From positions 1,054,001 to 1,118,000 of the forward strand of contig NZ_CP061304.1 in NCBI RefSeq assembly GCF_018687735.1: 64,000 nucleotides of DNA. Reading direction: 5' to 3'. Made by a program: the position numbers and the translations under genes. Below are positions 43,872 through 51,871 of the stretch, piece after piece. Under the pieces are notes generated by a model. It worked only from the letters and a program-made list of their open reading frames with translations. It did not search any database and was not told the DNA's origin. The stretch comes from Polynucleobacter sp. MG-5-Ahmo-C2 (GTDB lineage Bacteria; Pseudomonadota; Gammaproteobacteria; Burkholderiales; Burkholderiaceae). How positions within the stretch are numbered: position 1 is the first letter of the stretch; every line of letters begins with the position of its first letter.

Positions 43872-45131
43872 TTAGCCGTTCATACCAATGAGGGTTTGAT
43901 AGATTTGATTTTCAATTTTGACCACTTGAGCGCTTGCCTGATAGGCCTGTTGAGCAGCCAATAAAGCCACCATATCAGTGGTTTGATTAACGTTGGAATC
44001 TTCTAAAGCCGAGCCAACAATGGTGCCCCTGCCTAGCGTATTAGCTGCCGCAATGACTGGCACACCCGATTTATCGGTTTCCATCCAGGTATCGTTACCA
44101 ACCTGCTTAAGACCAGTATTACTTGGGATCATTGCAATACCAATTTGCGCCAAAGTGGCAGTACTACCGTCACTATAAGAACCAATAATGTTGCCTTCTT
44201 CATCAATCGACATTGAATTTAAATAACCAGTATCCGTACCAGCTGTTGTGGTTTCTACAATAGGATCTGAACCGGTTAAAAAACCTGATGCACTAACAGT
44301 AATAGTGGGTTGCGCACCATAACCGGTATAAGTTACGGCAATTGCGGCGTTTGCGGCGTTTGCTTGAGTAGCTGCAGATAGCTGCATGCCCAAATAAGTA
44401 TCTGGCACGGTGCCAGTAGTGGTATCAAAATCACCCAAAACGCCGGCAAAAATTCCGCTCGTGAGCGCTGGATTTGCTGTGCCACCATCCGCCACATCAG
44501 ATGCAGAGCGCGCAGCAATCGTCGTTGGAGTGTCGCCAGCATATAAACCAGTAAATATGGCGGCAACCTCTTCAGCAGTAAGCGTTGAACCATCTGTATT
44601 GGTATACGTCAAGCCACCAAATGTAACAGTGCCATAGGGTGACAATGATGAAGTGAAAGCAACAGTATCAATTTGATAAGTTTGCGTTGAAGTAGGACTA
44701 GTATCGTCAGGGGAAACCGGCAACAAAATAGCAGTGCCTGAACTATCGAGAACTTTATAGCCTGAACCATTTACCAAATACCCAGTACTATTTTCTGTAA
44801 ATTGGCCGTTACGGGTGTATACCGTATTACCAAAAACTGGATCTATTAATGCAAACATCCCTTGACCACTAATGGCCGCATTTAAGGGGGTCGTATTAGT
44901 CGTGATTGGGCCTTGTGTAAAGGATTGCGTCACATTCGATGCAAGTACCCCGCCTCCTGTTTGCGTAGACATTCCGGAGTTTGCTGAATTCAAATGCGAT
45001 GCCAGAACGTTCGTAAAATCGACGCTCGCAGACTTATAGCCAACTGTAGCGCTATTGGCAATATTTTTACCCAATACGCTCAATTGCTCAGAGGCAGCAT
45101 TTAATCCACTTAATCCTTCTATGAGTGACAT
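43872..45131 (-). CDS. flgE: Flagellar hook protein FlgE
   Basis: 419 residues. 'MSLIEGLSGLNAASEQLSVLGKNIANSATVGYKSASVDF' and the end 'SNVNQTTDMVALLAAQQAYQASAQVVKIENQIYQTLIGM' identify the hook protein. The middle contains one segment, 'TVTFGGLTYTNTDGSTLTAEEVAAIF' in outline (44541-44635 in DNA), that resembles the repeated module of the giant flagellin. Hook subunits polymerise outside the cell under the FlgD cap. The shared module suggests that the outward-facing domains of hook and filament have a common source. Confidence 0.95.
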   Translation of the reverse strand: MSLIEGLSGLNAASEQLSVLGKNIANSATVGYKSASVDFTNVLASHLNSANSGMSTQTGGGVLASNVTQSFTQGPITTNTTPLNAAISGQGMFALIDPVFGNTVYTRNGQFTENSTGYLVNGSGYKVLDSSGTAILLPVSPDDTSPTSTQTYQIDTVAFTSSLSPYGTVTFGGLTYTNTDGSTLTAEEVAAIFTGLYAGDTPTTIAARSASDVADGGTANPALTSGIFAGVLGDFDTTTGTVPDTYLGMQLSAATQANAANAAIAVTYTGYGAQPTITVSASGFLTGSDPIVETTTAGTDTGYLNSMSIDEEGNIIGSYSDGSTATLAQIGIAMIPSNTGLKQVGNDTWMETDKSGVPVIAAANTLGRGTIVGSALEDSNVNQTTDMVALLAAQQAYQASAQVVKIENQIYQTLIGMNG

Positions 45132-45169
45132 ATGAATCCTTTAATGTTGAATAGTTGTTTTCTGTGCAA

Positions 45170-45874
45170 TTAACGAATCTGAGCTACGTTAGATATATTG
45201 GTAGTCGTGTTGTTATCCAACATGATTTGTGTATTAGTTTTAGCCGTTGGATTCAGAATTCCGGTGACGTTAGCTACTGTTAATCCTGGTGGATTTACGT
45301 TCTTACCAGCAATGCTGGCAGCTAACTGAAATTGATATGGTCCATCCGGCAATTGATTGCCATTGATATCTTTACCATCCCAAGCTAATGGCACTGTGCC
45401 TGCAGGTTGCGGGCCTAAGGTAATCACATCCACGGACTGACCAGCACCATTCAATACATTGACCTTCAAAGAAGATGCAGGCGCATCTAACTGCACACCA
45501 AAATTAGCCTGTCCTTTGGATAAATTGAGCGCGTTTCCAGGAACGAGAACGCTCTTACCAACCAGACTAGATGCTTGATAGGCCTGACTCGATTGCATTT
45601 GCGTTAAGAGAGAATTCATAGAGCCATTAAGCTTGTTAACGCCTTCTACCGTAGAGATCTGCGCCATCTGACTAGTCATCTCTGCACTCTTCATTGGGTC
45701 AGTAGGATCTTGATATTTCATTTGCGCAACCAGCAAAGTCATAAACTGATCCTGAATCTGCGCAGCAGAACTAGCGGTTGCATTCAAGGCGGCATTGGCG
45801 CTACCACTTAACGCTGCGTTTTTTACGTTATTGCTCGCGCTGTTATTTACTGCATTATTTTGTATTGTGCTCAT
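45170..45874 (-). CDS. flgD: Hook cap protein FlgD
   Basis: 234 residues. N-terminal 'DQFMTLLVAQMKYQDPTDPMKSAEMTSQMAQISTVEGV' is the FlgD hallmark. The C-terminal half has the Ig-like/tudor fold with 'LAWDGKDINGNQLPDGPYQF'. It caps the growing hook. It is placed between flgC and flgE as usual. Confidence 0.96.
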   Translation of the reverse strand: MSTIQNNAVNNSASNNVKNAALSGSANAALNATASSAAQIQDQFMTLLVAQMKYQDPTDPMKSAEMTSQMAQISTVEGVNKLNGSMNSLLTQMQSSQAYQASSLVGKSVLVPGNALNLSKGQANFGVQLDAPASSLKVNVLNGAGQSVDVITLGPQPAGTVPLAWDGKDINGNQLPDGPYQFQLAASIAGKNVNPPGLTVANVTGILNPTAKTNTQIMLDNNTTTNISNVAQIR

Positions 45875-45886
45875 ATTGAATTCCTA

Positions 45887-46297
45887 TTAGTTTTGACCAA
45901 TGGTTAATGTTCTTTGCAACATTGACTTTGCAGCGTTCATTGTTTCAACGTTGTTTTGATATGAGCGTGAGGTTGAAATCATGTTCACCATCTCTTGTGT
46001 TGCATTGACGTTTGGCATTGCCACAAAACCATCTTTGTCTGCCAGTGGATTTGCTGGATCGTGCACCATACGCGGAGGCAATTGATCTTCAATTACCTTA
46101 TTCACTTTGACGCCTTGATGGCCAGATGTACCAACTGGGGTTGCCTCAAACACAACCTGCTTGGCTTTGTAAGGTTGACCGTTAGCGCTCGTAGCACTAT
46201 CCACGTTGGCCAAGTTACTGGCGACTGTATTTAAACGTTGAGACTGCGCACTCATCGCCGAACTAGAAATATTAAAAACGTTTTGTAAAGAGGCCAT
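45887..46297 (-). CDS. flgC: Proximal rod protein FlgC
   Basis: 136 residues. 'FNISSSAMSAQSQRLNTVASNLANVDSATSANGQPYKAK' and the end 'ATQEMVNMISTSRSYQNNVETMNAAKSMLQRTLTIGQN' are classical for FlgC. It builds the proximal rod with FlgB and FlgF. Confidence 0.97.
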   Translation of the reverse strand: MASLQNVFNISSSAMSAQSQRLNTVASNLANVDSATSANGQPYKAKQVVFEATPVGTSGHQGVKVNKVIEDQLPPRMVHDPANPLADKDGFVAMPNVNATQEMVNMISTSRSYQNNVETMNAAKSMLQRTLTIGQN

Positions 46298-46329
46298 TTG
46301 AATTTACCGTTCTATCTAAATACAATTAA

Positions 46330-46770
46330 TTAGGATGTAGGACTGAGTGCTGCGTTCATGTCTTTAATTTGGGCGTTAAGCATCGTAATATTCGCTTCGT
46401 AATGAATCGCGTTATCTACGAAGGCAGTTCTTTCTACCTCGCCATCAACCGAGTTTCCGTCCACACTTCCTTGAATCAAGGGGCGATACAGTAAATCGGC
46501 CTCATTAATGCCGCCACTACCCCCAGGGATATGTTTCGCATGGCTAGTGGAAAGCGACATATTCCCGTTTGAGCTAGCCGCTGCATTATTAGCAGCACCA
46601 GCAATATTGGCCTCTAAGGCTTTTTTAAGAGAAGCGGCAAAGTCGATATCCCGCGCTTTATAGTTCGGGGTATCCGCGTTGGCGATATTGGCCGCTAAAA
46701 TTTCTTGGCGTTGAGCCCTCACCCGCAGGGCAGTTGCGTTAAAATCAAAGAGCGCGTCTAATTTATCCAT
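46330..46770 (-). CDS. flgB: Proximal rod protein FlgB
   Basis: 146 residues. 'LDALFDFNATALRVRAQRQEILAANIANADTPNYKARDIDF' and the C-terminal 'NAIHYEANITMLNAQIKDMNAAL' are typical. It is the first gene of the flgBCDEFGHIJ operon. The 216-base gap upstream is shared with the divergent flgA gene and contains a sigma-28-type site pointing to flgA. Confidence 0.96.
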   Translation of the reverse strand: MDKLDALFDFNATALRVRAQRQEILAANIANADTPNYKARDIDFAASLKKALEANIAGAANNAAASSNGNMSLSTSHAKHIPGGSGGINEADLLYRPLIQGSVDGNSVDGEVERTAFVDNAIHYEANITMLNAQIKDMNAALSPTS

Positions 46771-46788
46771 TTATTTCTCCAATTTCCC

Positions 46789-46815
46789 TAAAGAAATCCT
46801 CAAGTCAGCCGTAAT
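46789..46815 (+). promoter_or_regulatory. Candidate sigma-28 promoter for flgA
   Basis: TAAAGAAA, exactly 11 bases, GCCGTAAT. The FliA consensus is TAAAGTTT-N11-GCCGATAA. It points towards flgA and implies a leader of about 165 bases. Confidence 0.5.
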
Positions 46816-46986
46816 AGGTTCTGAAGCATTGCAAATACCTATTAATGGCATTTTCACTAATGTAATTTGCTGCCCTCTTACTTGATTTGCCAATAAAAGG
46901 GGGAATAGTTCGGCTAATTGAGGCATTGACTTGCCCCCAAAATCCTAAAATCATGTTTTCGCCATCCTTTTGGACTGGAATTAAGC

Positions 46987-47793
46987 ATGCATTCCTTAAA
47001 TGAAACGCCTTTAGAATTCAAAAAAAGCACTAAAAAGCCCTTTTTTGGGTCTTTTTTGCTGGGTTTTGAGACTCTCGTGATTGGCATGATTGCCAGCGTT
47101 TTGATCTCTTTTCTGGTGCTATACCCCAAAATTAGCTGGGCTCAGGCGCAAACTCCCGCCTTTCAGAGCCTAAAAGTCATTAATCAGAAGGTAAAAGACT
47201 TTTTGATGACCCAAAGCGCAGGCTCACCTGGCAAACCAGAAATTACGGTGACCCCTATGGAAGAAGGTACCCAACTGACTTATTGCCCTTCTCCTGAAGC
47301 CTTTTTCCCACCCAACAGTGCCGCCTGGGGCAGAACCACCGTAGGTGTGCGCTGTGGCCAACCCAAGCCTTGGACGGTTTACATCCAGGCCAATGTCAGC
47401 ATCATTGCCAACTATGTTGTCGCTGGAAACCCCATTGGCCAAGGGCAAACGATTAGTGCCAACGACTTGCAGCTTCAAAAAGGTGATTTAACCATCCTAC
47501 CAAACGGTATTTTTACTGAATTTAATGGGGTAATTGGCCAAACCGCCAGAATGTCCTTAGTAGCTGGCACCGTCCTGAAAAAAGAAATGCTCAAAATGCC
47601 CATCCTTATTCAAAAGGGACAATCTGTGAGAGTTTCCAGCAGCGGTAAGGGGTTTGCTATTAGTACTGATGGTCAGGCCCTAAATGAAGCTGCCGAAGGC
47701 GAGTTGGTCAAAGTAAAGGTTATTAATGGCAGTGTTGTCACCGGGGTCGTCAAAAAAGATGGTCAAGTTGAAGTAGGCGGTAGTAAAAATTAA
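46987..47793 (+). CDS. flgA: P-ring assembly chaperone FlgA
   Basis: 268 residues. A cytoplasmic N-terminus of about 30 residues precedes a signal-anchor helix (about 32-50), then the periplasmic part. The C-terminal SAF-type domain has 'ANYVVAGNPIGQGQTISANDLQLQKGDL', 'LVAGTVLKKEML' and 'IQKGQSVRVSSSGKGFAISTDGQALNEAAEGELVKVKV'. It helps FlgI polymerise into the P ring. It is divergent from flgB. The N-terminus before the helix is longer than usual. Confidence 0.94.
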   Translation: MHSLNETPLEFKKSTKKPFFGSFLLGFETLVIGMIASVLISFLVLYPKISWAQAQTPAFQSLKVINQKVKDFLMTQSAGSPGKPEITVTPMEEGTQLTYCPSPEAFFPPNSAAWGRTTVGVRCGQPKPWTVYIQANVSIIANYVVAGNPIGQGQTISANDLQLQKGDLTILPNGIFTEFNGVIGQTARMSLVAGTVLKKEMLKMPILIQKGQSVRVSSSGKGFAISTDGQALNEAAEGELVKVKVINGSVVTGVVKKDGQVEVGGSKN

Positions 47794-47823
47794 GCTTTAA
47801 AGGCAATTAAATTGGGGAAACAT

Positions 47824-47850
47824 TAAAGTAAAGGAATATGGAACCGTAAA
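47824..47850 (+). promoter_or_regulatory. Candidate sigma-28 promoter for flgM
   Basis: TAAAGTAA, 11 bases, ACCGTAAA: the spacing is exact and the -10 differs from GCCGTAAA at one base. A sigma-28 promoter before flgM is normal in flagellar systems. The leader to the ATG at 47969 would be about 112 bases. Confidence 0.5.
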
Positions 47851-47968
47851 AGAAGGTGTCGAGTTGGAGTTTGATGAGCAGCATCCAAGATAGAATGAAA
47901 TCAAACGACTAGCAGAACAATGATTACTGAAAATATATTTTTTACCCAATTAAAGCCAGAGTGAACCT

Positions 47969-48283
47969 ATGAAAATTAACGACAACCTGAAGACCGGACT
48001 AAATACTGCAGTTGAAAAGCCAGCTGCCAGTGAGGGTGAATCTACTTCTGCCGTTACATCTAACTCTGGCGTAGCCCCTTCACCAGCACAAATTACGACC
48101 CTGTCTAATCAATTGCAGGCATTACAAGCATTGCAAGAAAACTTGGGCACTAGCTCTATGTTTGATGCTAAAAAAGTAGATGCGATTCGCGCTGAAATTG
48201 AAAGCGGTCAATTTTCTGTTGATGCTGGCAAAGTAGCCGATGGCATGATTAAAGATGCTGTTGCCTTTTTCAAACCTAAATAA
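47969..48283 (+). CDS. flgM: Anti-sigma-28 factor FlgM
   Basis: 104 residues, low complexity at the N-terminus (Ala/Ser/Thr/Glu), with the C-terminal helical binding region 'MFDAKKVDAIRAEIESGQFSVDAGKVADGMIKDAVAFF'. FlgM holds FliA inactive until it is exported after hook completion. It follows flgA. flgN, which often comes next, is absent here; a flagellin-like gene follows. Confidence 0.92.
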   Translation: MKINDNLKTGLNTAVEKPAASEGESTSAVTSNSGVAPSPAQITTLSNQLQALQALQENLGTSSMFDAKKVDAIRAEIESGQFSVDAGKVADGMIKDAVAFFKPK

Positions 48284-48293
48284 GCTGATAGGT

Positions 48294-48329
48294 AAGTAAA
48301 TGCTGAGTTAGATCCCTCATCATTTACTT
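48294..48329 (+). repeat. Strong stem-loop between flgM and the next flagellin-like gene
   Basis: AAGTAAATG pairs with CATTTACTT (9 bp), and after one mismatch TGAG pairs with CTCA around an eight-base loop. No T-run follows. It may slow read-through, protect mRNA ends, or bind a regulator. Confidence 0.55.
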
Positions 48330-48361
48330 CATCACGCCATCCTTAATACCAGCGATCTGTC

Positions 48362-49180
48362 ATGACTATAGCTAAATCTAACTTAGTCAATACCTTTACA
48401 GGTTATGTAAAGGACTTAAACTCCAAAATAAAAACGATCAAATCAGAAATAGCGAGCGGTCAAAATACGCTCACTTCTGACCAGCAAGCCACTGTTACGA
48501 GCTTGTCTGCAACCATCAAAAGTTATAGTACGCCACAGGCCAGCATCACTGCCGCACAAAATACTATTGGAGTTGCGCAGAAAGCCATTGCCTCTATTTT
48601 GCCAATCATGAATCAGATGCAACGACTTGCCGCACAAGCATCGGATTCATCTATTGGCTCAGCAGATAGCATGAATATGAATTTTCGTTTTCAACAATTG
48701 TTTACAGAAATCGGAAAGTTGGCTACTAGTGCAGGACTCAATGGCACCAATCTACTGAGCGGCACCTCTGGTATGAATGTCATCACCGGTACCGACAAAA
48801 CTGCTGCCTCACGATCTTTTGTTAATAGCCTTAATATTTACGGCATGATGACAATGGGTCTCTTAAGCAATATAAAAGTTGATTCACCAACCAATGCACA
48901 ATCTGCTATGAGCGCTCTTCAAAGTGCCTTAGCCCAGATTAATAATGGACAGGCTGCACTCAAGCTAACATCCACTAGATTGGCCACACAAGCTACAAAA
49001 CTTACCGGCCTGGCAAGTGATTCCCAAAAAACAATTGATTCGTTGCAAAAGGCAGATGTAGTGAAGTTGAATGCACAATTGATTCAACTACAAAACCAGC
49101 AAGCTGTCGACTACCAACTCATTAGCCAGCTCGACCCAACGGCCTACAAGACCCTAAAGCTCTTGAGCCTGACATCCTAG
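48362..49180 (+). CDS. Flagellin-like protein, most divergent copy
   Basis: 272 residues. The coiled N-terminus ('KSEIASGQNTLTSDQQATVTSLSATIKSYSTPQASITAAQNTIGVAQKAIASILPIMNQMQRLAAQASD' in outline) and the C-terminal 'KLNAQLIQLQNQQAVDYQLISQLDP' match the other flagellins here. Its final residues (AYKTLKLLSLTS) lack the LxIFR ending of the rest. It could be a minor filament subunit or a junction protein in place of the missing FlgL or FlgK. It follows flgM by 78 bases, separated by a stem-loop. Confidence 0.75.
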   Translation: MTIAKSNLVNTFTGYVKDLNSKIKTIKSEIASGQNTLTSDQQATVTSLSATIKSYSTPQASITAAQNTIGVAQKAIASILPIMNQMQRLAAQASDSSIGSADSMNMNFRFQQLFTEIGKLATSAGLNGTNLLSGTSGMNVITGTDKTAASRSFVNSLNIYGMMTMGLLSNIKVDSPTNAQSAMSALQSALAQINNGQAALKLTSTRLATQATKLTGLASDSQKTIDSLQKADVVKLNAQLIQLQNQQAVDYQLISQLDPTAYKTLKLLSLTS

Positions 49181-49187
49181 TCTTTTT

Positions 49188-49225
49188 ATTTAACTTTTTA
49201 ATACGCTAAATATTTAAAGTTAAAT
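49188..49225 (+). repeat. 10-bp inverted repeat after the flagellin-like gene
   Basis: ATTTAACTTT pairs with AAAGTTAAAT across 18 bases, just before the sigma-28 promoter of the next gene. There is no T-run, so it is at best a weak terminator. Confidence 0.4.
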
Positions 49226-49234
49226 AAACAAGAT

Positions 49235-49261
49235 TCAAGTTTTACAAAATCCCGCCGTTAA
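49235..49261 (+). promoter_or_regulatory. Sigma-28 promoter of the flagellin gene
   Basis: TCAAGTTT, exactly 11 bases, GCCGTTAA: very close to the FliA consensus TAAAGTTT-N11-GCCGATAA. It lies about 200 bases upstream of the flagellin ATG at 49459, with a structured leader between. Confidence 0.75.
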
Positions 49262-49458
49262 AGAAATCATAGAACGAATACTTCTGCGGAAGTATTTAAA
49301 TGAGCTAACGTCATAGTTAGCGCAGAGCTCTGTTGATGTGGTCTAAGTACTACGCACTGATGCTTTTTCGTAAGTTGGTTTGGTTTATGCATGGTGCATG
49401 AACAAACCGTTTATCGCAATTATTTTGATTGCGTAAATTTAACTCAAGGAAAAGAATC
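49262..49458 (+). promoter_or_regulatory. Structured flagellin 5' leader with four stem-loops
   Basis: Four separate hairpins are visible. Stem AATACTTC/GAAGTATT with tetraloop TGCG lies at 49277-49296. Stem GCTAAC/GTTAGC lies at 49304-49321. GGTTT+ATGCA with TGCAT+AAACC and a one-sided bulge lies at 49382-49408. CGCAAT/ATTGCG lies at 49415-49433. A self-complementary CAGAGCTCTG lies near 49323-49332. The ribosome site (AAGGA) follows the last hairpin. The order suggests post-transcriptional control or mRNA stability of the flagellin message. Confidence 0.6.
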
Positions 49459-50322
49459 ATGTTTACATTTAGCCCATTGCAAATCACTTTAGCATCTGCT
49501 GTATCAAGTGTTCAACAACAAATTATTGACACACAAAACCAATTAAGTTCTGGAAAGCGAAGCTTAAATGCGGGTGAGTCCGGGATAGTAACGCGCTTAT
49601 CTTCTCAAGCTGCATCATACGATACTGCAGTAAAGAATATCACTGCCGCAAAGAACGTTATCTCAGTTGGCCAATCTGCATTGGCATCTATGGCAGCAAT
49701 TGTCCAGACGATGGAATCCTTGGCAACACAAGCAAGTTCTGCTGGAACGAATGGCGGCACAGATATAGATAGCATGGACACCACATTTACAAATCTATAT
49801 ACACAATTAACAACTATTGCAAATGCAGCTTCGGTTAACGGCAACTCAGTCCTCCAGAGTTTAACAACTGGAACCGATCTAAAAGTTACGTATGACGATA
49901 CAGCAACTATCCGGTCACTAATTCCTCAGCAAGACATTTTAGGTTTATCCTCAAGTGCAACTAGTGGCCTAGAATACTATGCCGCCCTAAAAATAGCTGA
50001 CACTTGGGATGGCACAACTTTATTAGGAGGCGCGCTTGGAACAGATGCTGCGACATGTTTAACCCAATTAAAGTCGTTTATGAGTGACATTTCTACAGCC
50101 CAAGGTAATTTGACAGCCTACAGCGCAACTATGGACGCCTTGTCTTCTAGTGCATCTAGCATTTCGCAGGGACTAAATTCTACAGTTGATAACATTCAAA
50201 ATGTAGATTCAACCGCCCTTCAAGCAAAACTTCAGTCACTCAACAACCAACAAAGTATTGATTACTACCTTGTTAGCCAGATGAATACTGAAAGTGCTGC
50301 AATTTTGGCAATTTTTAGATAA
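49459..50322 (+). CDS. fliC: Flagellin
   Basis: 287 residues from the ATG at 49459, which has AAGGA upstream; the open frame continues ten codons further but without support. The N-terminal D0/D1 helices ('DTQNQLSSGKRSLNAGESGIVTRLSSQA', 'AKNVISVGQSALASMAAIVQTMESLATQASS') and C-terminal 'ALQAKLQSLNNQQSIDYYLVSQMNTESAAILAIFR' are shared by all flagellins in this window. The central domain is short. The C-terminus differs from the common flagellin ending (...NVLSLLR). A sigma-28 promoter and a long leader precede it, and a good terminator follows, so it is probably the main filament gene. Confidence 0.88.
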   Translation: MFTFSPLQITLASAVSSVQQQIIDTQNQLSSGKRSLNAGESGIVTRLSSQAASYDTAVKNITAAKNVISVGQSALASMAAIVQTMESLATQASSAGTNGGTDIDSMDTTFTNLYTQLTTIANAASVNGNSVLQSLTTGTDLKVTYDDTATIRSLIPQQDILGLSSSATSGLEYYAALKIADTWDGTTLLGGALGTDAATCLTQLKSFMSDISTAQGNLTAYSATMDALSSSASSISQGLNSTVDNIQNVDSTALQAKLQSLNNQQSIDYYLVSQMNTESAAILAIFR

Positions 50323-50343
50323 GTTTCTCTCTAAACTAAGAAA

Positions 50344-50369
50344 AGCCAGGTTTTTCCTGGCTTTTTTTA
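50344..50369 (+). terminator. Rho-independent terminator after the flagellin gene
   Basis: AGCCAGG pairs with CCTGGCT across five T, followed by a run of T. It lies 21 bases after the flagellin stop codon. Confidence 0.9.
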
Positions 50370-50436
50370 TGCTTTGAATATGGTGACAACCCCCTAGTAT
50401 TCGTTTATCTCAATGTAATTCTGAAAGGAATTTGAT

Positions 50437-51237
50437 ATGAATAACGCAATTACTGGCTTGGCATCAACCTTGTCAACCGCTGTGAACGATGCTCAAAAAA
50501 CCATTGTAGGCATCCATGAGCAGTTAGCCTCAGGGAAGAAAACCTTGAATCCGGCTGAAAATGGGGTAATTACCCGTTTAAGCGCTCAATCGTCAGGTTA
50601 CGGTGCCATTGTACAAAATATCGTGGCTGCTAGAAATGTGATTAATGTAGCGCAGAGTGGCCTTACTTCGATTGCTGGAATCATTACTCAAATGAAAAAC
50701 TTAGCAACCCAGGCTGCCAGCGTGGGATTGAAAGATTCAGACAGAGAAAGCTTGGATGTAACTTTTGCTAATATGAAAGACCAAATCGATAATTTGGCTA
50801 CTAGCGCTTCTGTGAATGGCAATAATCTTCTGGGCACTGAAGATCTTACTGTCCGCACAGATATTGATGGAACCGGTACTCCTACAACCACAATTTCAGC
50901 TGCCAGCATTAGTGCCATAGTAACTGCAATGGCGGATCTCACCATCGCCACCTCTGATGATGCAGGCACAGCTATGGCAAGCCTCACAACCCAGTTGGAG
51001 ACTGTTTCTACTGCTCAGTCTAATTTAAGCGCGTCTGATGGAGCTTTAGTTGCCCAACAGACAAATGCTCAAACATTGAGTGACGGACTTGCTAAGGTAG
51101 TAGACACAATTCAAAATGTGGATTCCACTAAATTACAGGCTTTGTTGCAAAATATGAATACTCAACAAAGTATTGACTACTACCTTGTCAGCCAGATGAA
51201 TACTGAAGCTGCAGCAGTGTTGACTATTTTTAGATAA
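50437..51237 (+). CDS. fliC: Flagellin, second short copy
   Basis: 266 residues with GAAAGGA before the ATG. The N-terminus MNNAITGLASTLSTAVNDAQ is closest to that of the giant flagellin, and the C-terminus 'LQALLQNMNTQQSIDYYLVSQMNTEAAAVLTIFR' to that of the flagellin at 49459. The central domain is short and Thr/Ala-rich. No sigma-28 box is apparent in the 70 bases after the preceding terminator, so its promoter is unclear. It precedes the FliS-like gene by 44 bases. Confidence 0.88.
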   Translation: MNNAITGLASTLSTAVNDAQKTIVGIHEQLASGKKTLNPAENGVITRLSAQSSGYGAIVQNIVAARNVINVAQSGLTSIAGIITQMKNLATQAASVGLKDSDRESLDVTFANMKDQIDNLATSASVNGNNLLGTEDLTVRTDIDGTGTPTTTISAASISAIVTAMADLTIATSDDAGTAMASLTTQLETVSTAQSNLSASDGALVAQQTNAQTLSDGLAKVVDTIQNVDSTKLQALLQNMNTQQSIDYYLVSQMNTEAAAVLTIFR

Positions 51238-51281
51238 GTTATGATGAACGCTTAAGGACTTAAGCTAAAAGGTATTGTTTT

Positions 51282-51650
51282 ATGTTTAATTCGCGCAATG
51301 CCATCAACACATATGTGGCGATCGATAACAACCAGCAGGGTGCTAGTTTTGAAAAAAGGTGGTTCGAGTCCGTCTTGATGATGATTAATCGAGTGATGAA
51401 TAATGAATTCAACGCCGTTGAAACGCATAAAAAGCTACTTGAAATATGCGAAGGCCTTCAGTGGGTTCAAGAAAACCTCAATGAAAAGCTGAATTCACAA
51501 CATCGGACTCTACTCAAAAATATCTACGGAACCAATATACAGATCCTAAATGGGGCAATGAAAACTGGAAATTTAGAGTATCTGCCACTGGTTGCAAAAT
51601 CCATCCAGATCATTTTGGAGCCATATAGCAAAACTAATCCAGCAACTTAG
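51282..51650 (+). CDS. FliS-like flagellin export chaperone
   Basis: 122 residues, all-helical. 'INTYVAIDNN' near the start, 'HKKLLEICEGLQWVQENLNEKLNSQHRTLLKNIYGTNIQILNGAMKTGN' and 'AKSIQIILEPY' fit the FliS four-helix pattern. FliS binds flagellin C-termini in the cytoplasm. The match is weak and no fliD lies nearby, so another helical chaperone is possible. The place directly after flagellin genes supports the call. Confidence 0.5.
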   Translation: MFNSRNAINTYVAIDNNQQGASFEKRWFESVLMMINRVMNNEFNAVETHKKLLEICEGLQWVQENLNEKLNSQHRTLLKNIYGTNIQILNGAMKTGNLEYLPLVAKSIQIILEPYSKTNPAT

Positions 51651-51799
51651 TCATCGAGAGGTTACCGAAAAACTCTAGAATCGGTTGATTGAGCCCCCTC
51701 TCATGAGATTCGGCACTACTTCAACGTGAGACTCATGACCAAAGATAGCTATAAGTACAGTCAAATACCTACAAAAGCACCTAAATCAACTAATAGAAT

Positions 51800-51826
51800 T
51801 AAAGATTAGAAATACTGGGCCGTAAA
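51800..51826 (+). promoter_or_regulatory. Sigma-28 promoter of the repeat-protein gene
   Basis: TAAAGATT, exactly 11 bases, GCCGTAAA, close to the FliA consensus. It lies about 45 bases before the ATG of the repeat protein, so that gene is expected to be expressed with the flagellins. Confidence 0.7.
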
Positions 51827-51871
51827 TAAGAGTACAAGGGGTCATCTCTACTAACATTTCAGGGCAGCATT

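Noticed and set aside
44333..44593. Minus-strand frame of 86 codons within flgE
   Set aside because: Out-of-frame shadow of flgE, Leu/Arg-rich without motif.
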